Below are positions 27,547-38,868 of a DNA stretch of 64,000 nucleotides, piece after piece (position 1 is the first letter of the stretch; each line of letters opens with the position of its first letter). The stretch lies in assembly GCF_035594125.1 (NCBI RefSeq), contig NC_087185.1, forward strand, positions 12,384,164-12,448,163, in the 5' to 3' direction. This stretch comes from Scylla paramamosain (taxonomy: Eukaryota; Arthropoda; Malacostraca; Decapoda; Portunidae). A program made the translations under genes and the position numbers. The notes beneath the pieces were generated by a model. It worked only from the letters and a program-made list of their open reading frames with translations, was not told the DNA's origin and did not search any database.

Positions 27547-28288
27547 CAAATAATCTAGTCAGCCATAGAAATATCCCATTTTCTCTCATATTCAGGGTAC
27601 ACTAAAGCTTACGCGCTTCTCAGAACCAGTAATGTATATTTTGTAACGTTTGATGTCTTCATGTCAACTCCTTTCAATTACAATAAATCAGTATTGCCAT
27701 TTCTTAAATCATTAGCACCAGTTCATCATCACCACTGTTAACATAGCTTCAAGAGAGCGTAATATGTAAACACAAGTCACCGCTCCAAGCACTCCGTTTT
27801 CTGTTATATGTTTTCAGCCTTCCGTTCTCTTTCTACTGCACAGATTTTTCGTCTTTCATCTCTTCTTCCTCATTTTTTTATACATACACATTCTGTGCAC
27901 GCTTTTCGACACATACGTTACACGTCTTTTCTATACATCATATTACTCCTTTCTTCACACAGACATAAACACACACATTCACTCTCTTTGTCCATATCTT
28001 TATGTAAATCATTTTTTATGTTCAGTATTTCTTGTATATATCTTCATGTTTTTGTTAAATAAAGGTAGAGAGAGTTCAACCAGTCTAACAAGTGGCTATG
28101 AATACAACCTTAGCTGGTGAACAAAAAGAGTTAAGAGATTAAAGGACTTGCAACTGCTGACGGTTACCTGTCGGTTTTCTCTTCTCTATCTCTGGCGAGT
28201 TAAGAGATTAAAGGACTTGCAACTGCTGACGGTTACCTGTCGGTTTTCTCTTCTCATATTCCTGGCGGCTTCCACCTAGATCACTAGA
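27542..28288 (+). repeat. 3' LTR of gypsy I
   Basis: 747 bp, same length as the 5' LTR. Visible differences: A to G at about 27754, and CTAGA instead of CTACA at the end. Confidence 0.92.
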
Positions 28289-29215
28289 CACCGACCAAGG
28301 GCAACAAAAATCCGATAAAAAAAAATGCCCACTGAAATGCCAGTCCCGTAAAAGCGATAGTCAAAAATTGAAGGATAAGTGTCTTGAAACCTCCCTCTTG
28401 AAGGAATTCAAGTCATAGGAAGGTGGAAATACAGAAGCAGGCAGGGAGTTCCAGAGTTTACCAGAGAAAGGGATGAATGATTGAGAATACTGGTTAACTC
28501 TTGCGTTAGAGAGGTGGACAGAATAGGGGTGAGAGAAAGAATAAAGTCTTGTGCAGCGAGGCCGAGTGAGGAGGGGAGGCATGCCGTTAGCAAGATCAGA
28601 AGAGCAGTTAACATGAAAATAGCGGTAGAAGACAGCTAGAGATGCAACATTGCAGCGATGAGAGAGAGGCTGAAGACAGTCAGTTAGAGGAGAGGAGTTG
28701 ATGAGACGAAAAGCTCTTGATTCCACCCTGTCTAGAAGAGCATTATGAGTGGAACCCCCCACACATGTGAAGCATACTCCATACATGGACGGATAAGGCC
28801 CTTGTACAGAGTTAGCAGCTGGGGGGTGAGAAAAACTGGCGGAGACGTCTCAAAACACCTAACTTCATAGAAGCTGTTTTAGCTAGAGATGAGATGTTAA
28901 GTTTACAGTTCAGATTATAAGTAAAGAGCACACTGAGGATGTTCAGTGTAGAATAGGGGGACAGTTGAGTGTCACTGAAGAAGAGGGGATAGTTGTCTGG
29001 AAGGCTGTGTCGAGTTGATAAATGGAGGAATTGAGTCTTTGAGGCATTGAACAATACCAAGTTTGCTCTGCCACAATCTGAAATTTTAGAAAGATCAGAA
29101 ATCAAGCGTTCTGTGGCTTTCCTGCGTGAAATGTTTACTTCCTGAATGGTTGGACGTCTATGAAAAGACGTGGAAAAGTGCAGGGTGGTATCATCAGCAT
29201 GTAGGTGGTATGGCA
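28289..29215 (-). pseudogene. Jockey-like LINE, 5'-truncated copy (RT C-terminal half)
   Basis: Minus strand. Starts at HADDTTLHFS (RT catalytic box, about 29190), then [38 protein letters not shown], and C-terminal LLDRVESRAFRLINSS and [19 protein letters not shown]. The two long frames 29216-28812 and 28786-28361 differ by a frameshift. The 3' end is at the gypsy I junction and its last bases continue at 21826-21867. Confidence 0.85.
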
Positions 29216-29289
29216 TGTTTTCCTGCCTTCCCGTATCACCGGAGGCACTTTCCCGTCAGTCAGTGGCGTCCTAGTTAAGACACGGAAGA

Positions 29290-29700
29290 GGAATGGTGTT
29301 TCTTAACTCCTTGGAAACCTTACATGCCGCAGTGAGTTTGAGCCACGTCAAGATGCCCACACCATGCAGACCTACTGTACCTGCTGCCAGGCCACGGAGG
29401 TCCCCTGCTGCTACTGGTGCAAGGGTAGTAGCGGATGCTATTGCCAAGGCCAGGGCTGTACATAATGGAAGCCCAACAACTCGCCATCACCTCCTTACAA
29501 GCATCGGTGAGTGGCGGAAGACACTACACAGTGCAACCACCCACAACACCAATCCCGGAGAAGTGTGAAGCAGAGATGACACCAGTGGCTTTCAGAGGCG
29601 TCGTTCCATGAACGCCTCTTTGCAACTCTGCAAACTGCCACCATCGGACGCTAACGACAGCGGTTCAACATATCCGTCTTGGTTGTGTCCCGGTGTGGCA
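29290..29700 (+). pseudogene. Relic of a gypsy Gag related to gypsy II
   Basis: Reads MPTPCRPTVPAARPRRSP, then (after a frame change near 29465) AQQLAITSLQASV and EKCEAEMTPVAFRGVV. The gypsy II Gag at 33905-34150 has QQQAITTLQANM and EKCDLDMTPAAFRSWK in the same order, so this is a decayed relative. Stops follow soon after. Confidence 0.6.
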
Positions 29701-29828
29701 TAAGGAATTTATACCAAGAGGACATACGGCCTCAATGGGAAGGCTGGAGGAATCGACTAGTGAGTTTAGATAGTAACAGATAGCTGACTGGGGTCTTGGA
29801 GAGAAGCGAGCGTTACCTAGATTCAAAA

Positions 29829-29926
29829 ATGGCTCGCTGTACAGGCAAGGGTTGCTGCTGCGTTTGTGGTAATAAGAGTACTCTGCAGGCGGTGAGATTC
29901 CATCCATTTCCCGCTGATCCCAAAAG
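29829..29926 (+). CDS. THAP-domain first exon
   Basis: ATG at 29829 gives MARCTGKGCCCVCGN, then AVRFHPFPADPKR. The C-x2-C with FHxFPxDPxR spacing is the N-terminal half of a THAP zinc finger (C2CH, DNA-binding). The exon ends AAAAG followed by gtacgtgtg, a good splice donor; without splicing the frame stops after three more codons. The rest of the domain (W, C-x2-H, AVPTIF) should be on a downstream exon and was not found in the following 1 kb. It could be a host gene or a P-element/THAP transposon. Confidence 0.6.
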
Positions 29927-31082
<1,156 letters not shown>

Positions 31083-31279
31083 ATTCACAGAAGTTTTTGG
31101 GGATGTTCCCTGCCACTTCAACTTCTCATTAATGCGTAGAAAACCTTTTATATGGAGATGTTAATTGCTGTTTTAGTATCAGAGTTTATGAATGTTGTGT
31201 TCCATCTTGATAATAGTAAAAAAAAAATATGTAAAGATCAGTTTCTTTAATTTAAAGTTCCTTTAATTAATTCATTTAT

Positions 31280-31461
31280 AATAATAATTACTATTATTAC
31301 CATTATTATTATTATTAGTGCTGTTGTTGTTGTTGTTGTTGTTATTATTATTATTATTGCTACTACCATTATTATTATTATTATATTTTATTGTATTATT
31401 ATTATAGTCATTTTTGCTGTTAATGTTATTATTATTGCTACCATTAATAATAATAATAATG

Positions 31462-31510
<49 letters not shown>

Positions 31511-31530
31511 TAATAATAATAATAATAATA

Positions 31531-31583
<53 letters not shown>

Positions 31584-31640
31584 TGTTATTATTACTATTA
31601 TTATCATTATTATTGTTGATATTATTATTGTTTTTATTGT
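31280..31640. repeat. Imperfect ATT/AAT trinucleotide tract with inverted halves
   Basis: (AAT)n at 31446-31530 is followed without spacer by (ATT)n from 31531, so the two halves are reverse complements and could fold as a long hairpin. GTT and mixed ATT units precede it. Confidence 0.9.
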
Positions 31641-32430
31641 TACTTTTGCTACTGTCTTGATGTTTTTTTTTCTTTCGTGCAAATGCTACATATATAAAAC
31701 ATTAAGTATAACTTTATAATTCATAATAAAGTAAACCGAAAAATACGATTATATTTATTTACCCTATAAAATCTTTAAAGATAAAAAGAAAAAAGTGGGT
31801 GGGGTTGAGGTGTTGGAGAAGCATCTAAGATACCCCTGAAAAAAAAAACGTTTTCTTTGAGTATACTCTTCGCCGACGGGTGGCAGCACCACTGCTGTCC
31901 TGTAAACTTGAGCCCACACAAGTACTTTCTTCTTTTATGTTTCTTGGTGTGTCAGTATGAAATGTTCGGTATCATAGGTTTAAGTTACCTGTTAAAGGCG
32001 TTTTCAGTAGCACTCCGCAGCTCCTAACGCTTTTTTGCCCGAAACCTAATAACGCCTCCCCGAGGCGTTAGGGGAGGTGTTTCCGGGAGGACAAACCCAA
32101 ACACTCGCTCTGATTGGCTGGAAGGTGTTGCCACTCCTTTATTATTAAAAATGACGATTCTGAGGTACGTATGAAAATGATATTTTTTTTATATATGAAA
32201 ATAAGATCAAAGTAGTAACCTGTTCCTGGTATTGGAATTCAGAAAAATTGTCCATAGGGCCTGAATTAAGAGTTGTATCGTCTCGGGATATCTGGAGGCT
32301 GTTCAGACCATGGTCTACCGAGTGACGTCCGTGGCGGTTCATGTGATTTTGACTTCGAATTTCTAGTTATGGGAACTTGTTGTAGTTTACGCATTATTTT
32401 CGTAGGATACTAAATGAAATATAAGGATGA
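31641..32430. other. Unassigned sequence
   Basis: No gene seen. A GC-richer island at 32010-32130 includes the inverted pair cgcctcccc / aggcgttaggggaggtg and an inverted CCAAT (attgg) at 32115. No promoter call can be supported beyond that. Confidence 0.35.
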
Positions 32431-32959
32431 CTAGATACCTTTACTGTTCTTTGCTATTGACATATGTATAGTAACAGAACTGTCGAAATATGGTTTATTT
32501 TGAAATGCTGCGGCTATAAGACGAACACCGCCTAGATCATGGCGCGGCTCTCCTACCAAGGGCGGCCCCCACCACACCAGGAATTCCTCCCATTTGTTGA
32601 AATTCCTGCTCAATTTCAGGAATTTGAGAAGGAGATGGCCACAAAAAGACATCCTCTCCTGCCTCAAACAGGACATCAATCTCTGGACACACTCCAACAC
32701 TGTGGTCTGTGACACACCGAACATCTCCGAGATTTCACGATAGGTACTCTGTGTGCCTAAATACCACAGAGTGAGGTACAAAGATTTTCTTGGAACCAAA
32801 TAAAGGCTGGTACCTGAAGGCTCCTTACCATAAGCCTTGTGTATCAAGTCCAAGGTGTCGTCAAAAGATTTCCTTGTGAGGCGAAGGTGCCTGAAGAATT
32901 CCATCTCACTCATGTTGTTCAGAACATCTGCCTGAACCTCCTGCTTTGGATGGTGTTCC
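32431..32959 (-). pseudogene. HARBI1-like nuclease, exon 2 (decayed)
   Basis: Acceptor tttcttttgtag precedes the exon, whose frame reads EHHPKQEVQADVLNNM, FFRHLRLTRKSFDDTLDLI, PRKSLYLTLWYLGTQSTYRE, ISEMFGVSQTTVLECVQRL. This is the N-terminal half of PIF/Harbinger nucleases, including the helix-turn-helix-like block. A frameshift near 32670 follows; the correct sense (FLWPSPSQIPEIEQEF, GGIPGVVGA) continues in another frame. The first catalytic Asp, expected in GAIDGTH, is not there (GAALGRRAAP then stop). A gtatct donor-like site is at the low end. It fits in frame with exon 1 at 38533-38650. Confidence 0.65.
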
Positions 32960-33159
32960 CTACAAAAGAAATACAAAATTAGTATACAGTTGAAAATATA
33001 AACATACTAGTTATTTGGGATTTGAACAAAGTCCCTGCCTGTGGGAAAATCTTTCCCAAATCTAGCATGTGGTTATCTAGCATGTGGTTGGAGGCCAGTG
33101 TTGATCGAGAAATGGGTACCCAACACAACAACCCAACATAACCACACCTAACCTGACAT

Positions 33160-33535
33160 AAACTATATATAAGAAATGAGTATTTGGACATTAGAAGACC
33201 TTAATAAAACATAACCTAACCTAAATTGGAAGAGCCAAACCTACCTAACCTAACCCCACCTGACCTAACATAACCTAAGATAGCCTAACCTAACCTATAT
33301 ATGAGCAATGAGCATTTGGGCATTAGAAGACCCTAATAAAACCTAACTTAATCTAAATTGGAAGGACCAAACCTAGCTACATATCCTGACCCAGCCTAAC
33401 CTATATATAAGAAATGAGTATTTGCCCATTACAAGACCCTAATAAAACCTAACCTAAACTAAATTGGAAGGGCCAAACCCACCTAACATAACCCATTCTA
33501 ACCTAACCTAACCTTTCCCTAATTAGGATTGTAGT
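33160..33535. repeat. Minisatellite of three ~105-130-bp units rich in CCTAA
   Basis: Units start at ctatatataagaaatgag near 33164, 33295 and 33400. Each contains cattagaagaccctaataaaa and ends in runs of cctaac. The CCTAA words are degenerate forms of the arthropod telomere repeat. Within the HARBI1-like intron. Confidence 0.75.
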
Positions 33536-33719
33536 CTACTATTAAACAAACTTTTAATCCCACACTTTTAATCCCATTACCGTGGACATATGAACACTGT
33601 AGGAGGAGAGGAAGGTAAGAGGAAGAAACTTAATAAATTTAAAAATGAATAGAAAAAATCAGTTGCCAAAGAAACACAAATATATCCTATTTTCTTCCAA
33701 GCCTTCACGAAACCCTTTG

Positions 33720-33870
33720 TATTGGATATATTATTATTTGTACGATATGTTTTCCCGGCGGCAAGCCAAGCACTGCTTGTCGCCAAGAGTGTATCCTCAG
33801 TTCCGGGCCGAGCCCAATAAACGAGAGATGTGTGTCCCTGTGTCTCGTTCCCCTGACTAGCTATCTTACA
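33720..33870 (+). repeat. 5' LTR of gypsy II
   Basis: TATTGGATAT to CTTACA, 151 bp, unusually short. It contains cccaataaacg (polyadenylation-type AATAAA) at about 33815. The PBS begins right after it with TGGCGCAGTGAAACCC. Confidence 0.9.
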
Positions 33871-33904
33871 TGGCGCAGTGAAACCCTTACCTACACCGGT
33901 CAAG

Positions 33905-34389
33905 ATGCCTTTACCTCGCCGATCCCCTCGCTCGACGCCTAGGGCCTCGACGACAGTGGTTCCTCGCAGCCTCCAGCCGCTGCTCCAGCAGGCAAGGCAG
34001 ACCATCAGTGACCAGCAACAAGCCATCACCACCTTGCAGGCCAACATGGCGGCGCTCATCACACGAGGCAACGTGGCGCCCGCCCCTCGGGTGCCTCTCT
34101 CGGCTGCCCCCGAGAAATGCGACTTGGATATGACACCAGCTGCATTCAGGTCGTGGAAACGGTCCATGGAGTGCTGGCTTCTCCTCTGCAAGTGGCCACG
34201 CCAGGAAGCGGTCCATCACGTCAGACTCCTCTGTGGCCCCCCGCTGCAACGTGCCTTGGACGCCAGATTCACCTTCAACCAGTGGAGCGCCCTCACACAG
34301 CAGGAGGCGCTGGACGCCATCGGTAACCTAGTGCTTCGCTCAGTGGGCAGAGTTTTTCGGTGTCAGCCAAGGGCAGGACGAGTGTGTTA
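33905..34389 (+). pseudogene. gag: Gag N-terminal part of gypsy II
   Basis: ATG at 33905 (MPLPRRSPRSTPR). A coiled-coil-like stretch SLQPLLQQARQTISDQQQAI follows, then DMTPAAFRSWKRSMECWLLLCKW and ALTQQEALDAIG. Near 34340 the frame shifts; the sense continues as EFFGVSQGQDECVSDYFVRG in the next frame and joins the pol frame. In the intact ancestor Gag and Pol were probably one polyprotein. Confidence 0.75.
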
Positions 34390-37226
34390 GTGACTACTTC
34401 GTACGGGGCGCCCAGAAAGTCAACGACTGCGCTTTCGAGTGTCCCCAGTGCAGCCTCAACCTCTCTGAGTACTTGCTATTGAAAAAGCTTGTGGTAGGCA
34501 TCCGCGACACGGGCCTCAAACAGCAGGTGTATCAGGCGTGTGACTCGTTAGGCAGTGTGGACGCCCTAAGGGCCATGTGTTGTGCATATGAGGCAGCCCG
34601 CCAACACACCACAGGCGTGGGCGGTTGGCGGGAAAGCAGTCGCGCGGCTGGCACCGTGCGGGCCGAGGAGGACGGGAACCAGACGCTCGACGCCGCCGCT
34701 GCCACCACCTCTGGCAAGACACAGCCCTCACGTACTTGCTGGAACTGTGGTACTTCGCACGCCCCTGACAGAGCTTCCTGTCCGGCCAGGGAAGCAGTCT
34801 GCGTCGCCTGTCGTAAGAAAGGTCACTTCAAGAGGTGCTGCAGGAGCTCCAAGCGCCCACACGGCACTGCATCTGCCTACGCCGTCTCGGGATCAGTGAC
34901 AACGGCAGGCGCGAACGTGTCTCGCCAACCCACCATAGAGGTAACAGTAGCGCTTGGCAAGGGCGCCAAGCACCGCACAGCAGCTGTGGCGGACACCGGC
35001 GCCCAGGTGTGCGTCGCGGGGGCGGCCCTCCTGTCCAGTCTCAACATACAACCCACGCAGCTACAGGGATGTGCAGGCTTGCGGGATGTAGCGGACTTGC
35101 CCTTACGGTGCCTCGGATCGTGCCGGTGTGACATTTACCTTGGCGGCCATGCTACACAGCAAGAAGTATACTTCGTACCCTCCGCCAGGTCGCTGTTCCT
35201 GTCACTGAGCGCGTGCAAGGAGCTGGGGCTGGTGCCCGCCGGCTTCCCTCACCACTCCCTGCCGACAGTGCAAGCAGTGGAAGCGCGTGACACGACCGCC
35301 GAGCCTGCCCAGCCGCCTGCCAAGCCCGCTACGATACCATTCCCGCCACACGAGGAGCACGTACGACGGCTAGAGGAGTGGCTACTACAACACTTCTCGG
35401 CCTCCGCCTTCAACACCACAAGGAGCCCGCTGCCCGTGATGGACGGCGAGCCTCACCACATCCACCTGGCACCCAACGCTGTCCCCTACGCCTTCCACAC
35501 GCCCGCCTCGGTGCCGAAACACTGGGAGGACGAGGTGAAAGCCCAGCTTGAAGACGACGTACGGCGAGGCGTCATCGAGCCCGTCCCGGCAGGGGAACCC
35601 ACGGAGTGGTGTGCCCGCATGGTTGTGGTAGCAAAGAAATCAGGGCAATCGCGGCGCACCGTCGATTACCAGCGCCTCAACGCCGCATGCCGCAGAGAGA
35701 CACACCACACCCCCGCCCCCTTCGACATGGTGTCTAGTGTCCCCAAACATTGCTTCAAGACAGTGGCTGACGCTTATTGGGGGTACCACCAAGTCAGGCT
35801 GGACGAGGAGAGTCGAAGTCTCACCACCTTCATCACCCCATGGGGGAGGTTCAGGTACCTCCGGACCCCCATGGGCCACTGTTCTGCTGGCGACGCATAC
35901 ACAAAGCGCTTCGATGACGCCATCCAAGGCATCGTGAGGAAGCACAAGTGTATCGACGACACCCTCCTCTACGACAGCAACATCGAAGACGCATTCTGGC
36001 ACACGTACGAGTTTCTGGCGACCTGTGCAGCCAAGGGGATTACTTTGAAGCCTGAAAAATTCCAGTTCGCACGGAGGGAGGTGGATTTCGTGGGTTTTCG
36101 CCTCGGCTGGGAGGAGTACAAACCCACAGACGAGCGCCTAGCGGCAATCAAAAGCTTCAGGATGCCTGACAAGCCCTCCATCTCAGACATCAGGTCGTGG
36201 TACGGGTTTGTCAATCAACTTGCCCCATTCCTCGCCACAGCCCCAATCATGAACGCCTTCAGGGAGCTCCTGAAGAAGCCGTGCGGAAAGGCTGTGTACT
36301 GGGACGAGCACCTGCAGGAGAAATTCCGCCGCGCTCAGGACACCATATGCCAGCTTGCAAAGGACGGCCTGGCATATTACGACAAAACCCGCCCCACAGT
36401 TGCCCTCACAGACTGGAGCAGGGAGGGCATTGGATTCATTATCCTGCAGCAGTTCTGCCACTGCTCGTCTGCTGCCGCTCCCTTCTGCTGCAGGGCGGGC
36501 TGGCGTCTGGCCCTGTGCGGAAGCCGCCACCTCACGGCCGCCGAGACTGGTTACGCCGCGGTAGAGGGGGAAACCTTGGCTGTGGTGTGGTGCCTCCAGA
36601 AAGCCCGGCTGTTCTTGTTGGGGTGCCCGAACCTCACCATCGTCACCGACCACCGCCCTCTCACCAAGCTGCTGGGGGACAGGGCCCTCACAGAAGTCAT
36701 CAACCCACGACTCTTCCGGCTCAAGGAGCGAACGCTACAGTACCGCTTTCAAGTCAAATATCTGCCAGGAAAAAGGAACGCCGCAGCCGACTTCCTGTCC
36801 AGGTACCCAGCCCTCAGAAGCCCCACCACAGACACCGACACCGACCTAGATGAGGACCTCACCGAGGCAGTAGCAGCCGTGGTCATCGCCACAGCCGAAC
36901 ACGAGGGTCACGTTCTCGACGAGTCAGCGGTGAGAAAATCTGCAGCCGACGACCCTGTCTACCAACTACTACTGGCCAAAGTGTTGGCCGCGGACTGGCA
37001 CCCACACAAGGCGCAAGAAGTGGCCTGCCTGCGCCCGTTCTATGGCGTGAGGGACCGGTTGGCGGTCTCTCAAGACCTTGTCACATACACCTTTGACCAG
37101 GGTTGTGTGCGACTCGTGATTCCTGAGCCCCTCCGCCCACAGGTAGCAGCAAACTTACACGCTGGTCACCAAGGGCTAGATTCCATGCTGCGGAGGGCAA
37201 GGCAATGTGTATACTGGCCCGGGTAG
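34390..37226 (+). pseudogene. pol: Gypsy II Gag end and Pol: zinc knuckles, protease, RT, RNase H, integrase start
   Basis: Open from 34473 for 917 codons. Two zinc knuckles, CWNCGTSHAPDRASC and CVACRKKGHFKRCC, lie at residues 88-126. Protease AVADTGAQVCVAG is near residue 170. RT has KSGQSRRTVDYQRLN and a catalytic CIDDTLLYD near 490. RNase H PTVALTDWSREGIGFI is near 640, with TDHRPLTKLL at about 730. The integrase zinc finger starts HAGHQGLDSML and the frame ends with TAG in YWPG-stop at 37224. The second Cys pair (CTSC) is read after the stop in the same frame. Confidence 0.85.
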
Positions 37227-38244
37227 GAAGGGGACCTGCAGCACTACCGGGCGTCGTGCACGTCATGCGAGACGCACGCTCCCTCTCAGCCCTCAGAAAC
37301 ACTCGTCATCACGCCGCCCCCAGAGTACCCATTCCAATCCACAGTGGCGGACATGTTTCAGCATGAGGGGCACACCTACATGGTCTACGCTGACAGGCTC
37401 ACTGGATGGCTAGAACTCGCCCATTTCCCACACGGTGCTACATCTAATAAAATCGAGTCGAATGAGGCAGTACTTCACGCGATGGGGCGCCCCGGAACAG
37501 CTGTCCACTGATGGGGGGCCGAATCTGGCGAGCGAGGAAATGTCGGAATTCCTCAAGAAGTGGGGTGTCATTGCACGCCTGTCCTCAGCACAGTACCCAC
37601 AGTCAAACGGGCGGGCCGAAGCAGCGGTCAAGACGGCCAAAAGAATCATCAGAGCCAACACAGGTAGCGGGGGCTCATTGGACACGGACAAAACCTCCCT
37701 CGCTGTGCTGCAGTACCTTAACACCCCGCTGCGATCTGTCAACAAGTCCCCCGCCCAACTTGCCACCGGAAGGCAGCTGCGTGATGGCGTGCCAACGGCC
37801 CGACGACATTACAAGGTGGACAGGCACTGGGGAAGGACGCTGCGTGAGAGAGAAGTGAAAATGGGGGAGGAAGGCAACACCCTGATGGCAACCTGCACAC
37901 CCAGACAGCTCCGGCCCCTGTCCCCCGGCACACGAGTAAGGATGCAGAACCAGGCCTCGGGCACGTGGGACCGCACGGGCTTGATCGTGGAGGCGCTGCC
38001 CTACAGGCAGTACACCGTCAGGCTTGACGGCAGCGGCCGAATAAGCCTCAGGAACAGGAAGCATCTGCGGCCCGTCGCTGAGTCAACCCCACCGCCCGCA
38101 CCGCCAACCCTGCGCCCACCAACCCCGCCGGCCGCTCAACCAACCACGACACCCGCACAAGTCTCAACCCCCACCCAACCTCAGCTACGCCCCGCACCCA
38201 GGAGGCAGGTGCGGCGACCGGGGTGGCTGAGCGACTATGTGTAA
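37227..38244 (+). pseudogene. Gypsy II integrase core and C-terminus
   Basis: After the TAG the frame gives CTSC and STVADMFQHEGHTYMVYAD (first core Asp). Near 37440 the frame changes to 37435-38244, with LSTDGGPNLASEE (second Asp) and YPQSNGRAEAAVKTAKRI (Glu). A linker, a TPGTRVRMQN-like C-terminal fold and a Pro-rich tail ending RRPGWLSDYV close the protein. The DDE residues are preserved although the frame is broken. Confidence 0.8.
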
Positions 38245-38294
38245 CACACACACACACACACATATCAGATTAATGTGTTGCAGGCACACATTTA

Positions 38295-38308
38295 TCTTAC
38301 GGGGGGGA
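38295..38308 (+). promoter_or_regulatory. Polypurine tract of gypsy II
   Basis: ttacgggggggata, with seven consecutive Gs just before the 3' LTR. Confidence 0.75.
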
Positions 38309-38459
38309 TATTGGATATATTATTATTTGTACGATATGTTTTCCCGGCGGCAAGCCAAACACTGCTTGTCGCCAAGAGTGTATCCTCAGTTCCGGGCCGA
38401 GTCCAATAAAGGAGAGACGTGTGTCTCTGTGTCTCGTTCCCCTGCCTAGCTATCTTACA
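38309..38459 (+). repeat. 3' LTR of gypsy II
   Basis: 151 bp, about six substitutions from the 5' LTR, followed by CTTTG. Confidence 0.9.
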
Positions 38460-38532
38460 CTTTGTTTACACATAATGCATTGGTAAGAAGTGGCAGACAT
38501 AATTACCTTTCCATGAAGTAAGAAGTACCTAC

Positions 38533-38650
38533 TGTTGGGCTCCAATCACTACACCCATATCTGCCTCAGGCTGTATCTCAGCAATGCTTGCAATGGTTAG
38601 AAGAGGCTTCAAACAAGGACTTGTAAAAGGCTGGTAGTCATCGTCTTCCA
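38533..38650 (-). CDS. Candidate exon 1 of the HARBI1-like gene
   Basis: Minus-strand ATG at 38650 opens MEDDDYQPFTSPCLKPLL, then IASIAEIQPEADMGVVIGAQ. The frame would stop two codons later, but GTAGGT at 38532 is a strong donor. Joining to the acceptor at 32960 restores a Gln codon and runs in frame into EHHPKQEVQ of exon 2. The intron of 5,573 bp shrinks to about 830 bp when gypsy II and its duplicated CTTTG are removed. The splice pairing is inference; the frame match is seen. Confidence 0.6.
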
Positions 38651-38868
38651 TGTATGTATCAGAGTCGGTGCTGTTGTCCCTCTCCATGCTTATTTCTCGT
38701 ATTTTCGGTAGTAGTATATGACGATGCTTCCACTCTGATCTCTCAACTAAGGCGTACGATAGTTTTTTTTTTATTTATTTATTTATTTTCCGGCGGGGAC
38801 AAGCGAGGGTCGTCTGGCAGCGGAGTAATTGTGTTCAGTACGCTCCCATCCTTCTATCCCTTATTTAA

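Larger units (their letters stand above)
21868..28288 (+). mobile_element. Ty3/gypsy LTR retrotransposon I, apparently full length and young
   Basis: 6,421 bp with two 747-bp LTRs that by eye differ at only about two positions, flanked by a 4-bp repeat CACC (21864-21867 and 28289-28292). Order: LTR, PBS, gag, pol (protease, RT, RNase H, integrase), purine tract, LTR. The Gag Cys/His box and tRNA-Trp-like PBS point to the CsRn1 group. The internal region is strikingly GC-rich (third-position C/G) compared with its surroundings. No env-like ORF follows pol. The LTR match and open pol frame suggest recent transposition. Confidence 0.92.
33720..38459 (+). mobile_element. Ty3/gypsy LTR retrotransposon II, full length but defective
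   Basis: 4,740 bp with two 151-bp LTRs and an exact 5-bp duplication CTTTG (33715-33719 and 38460-38464). Gag and Pol share a largely fused frame, interrupted by a frameshift near 34340, a TAG at 37224 and a frame change near 37440. The LTRs differ at about 6 of 151 positions, so it is older than gypsy I. It sits inside the intron of the HARBI1-like gene in opposite orientation. Confidence 0.9.

Noticed and set aside
31272..31719. Poly-Ile/Asn ORFs, and similar poly-Leu/Ile/Thr ORFs at 48.3, 55.0-55.5 and 58.8-59.3 kb
   Set aside because: Translation of trinucleotide repeats in several frames; no codon structure.
33160..33535. CCTAA-rich tract as a true telomere or a CRISPR array
   Set aside because: Units are long, unequal and degenerate, with eukaryotic context; it is an interstitial minisatellite.
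36197..36853. 218-residue Pro/His/Arg-rich plus-strand ORF within gypsy II
   Set aside because: Out-of-frame reading of the RNase H region, which is clearly coded in the other frame.
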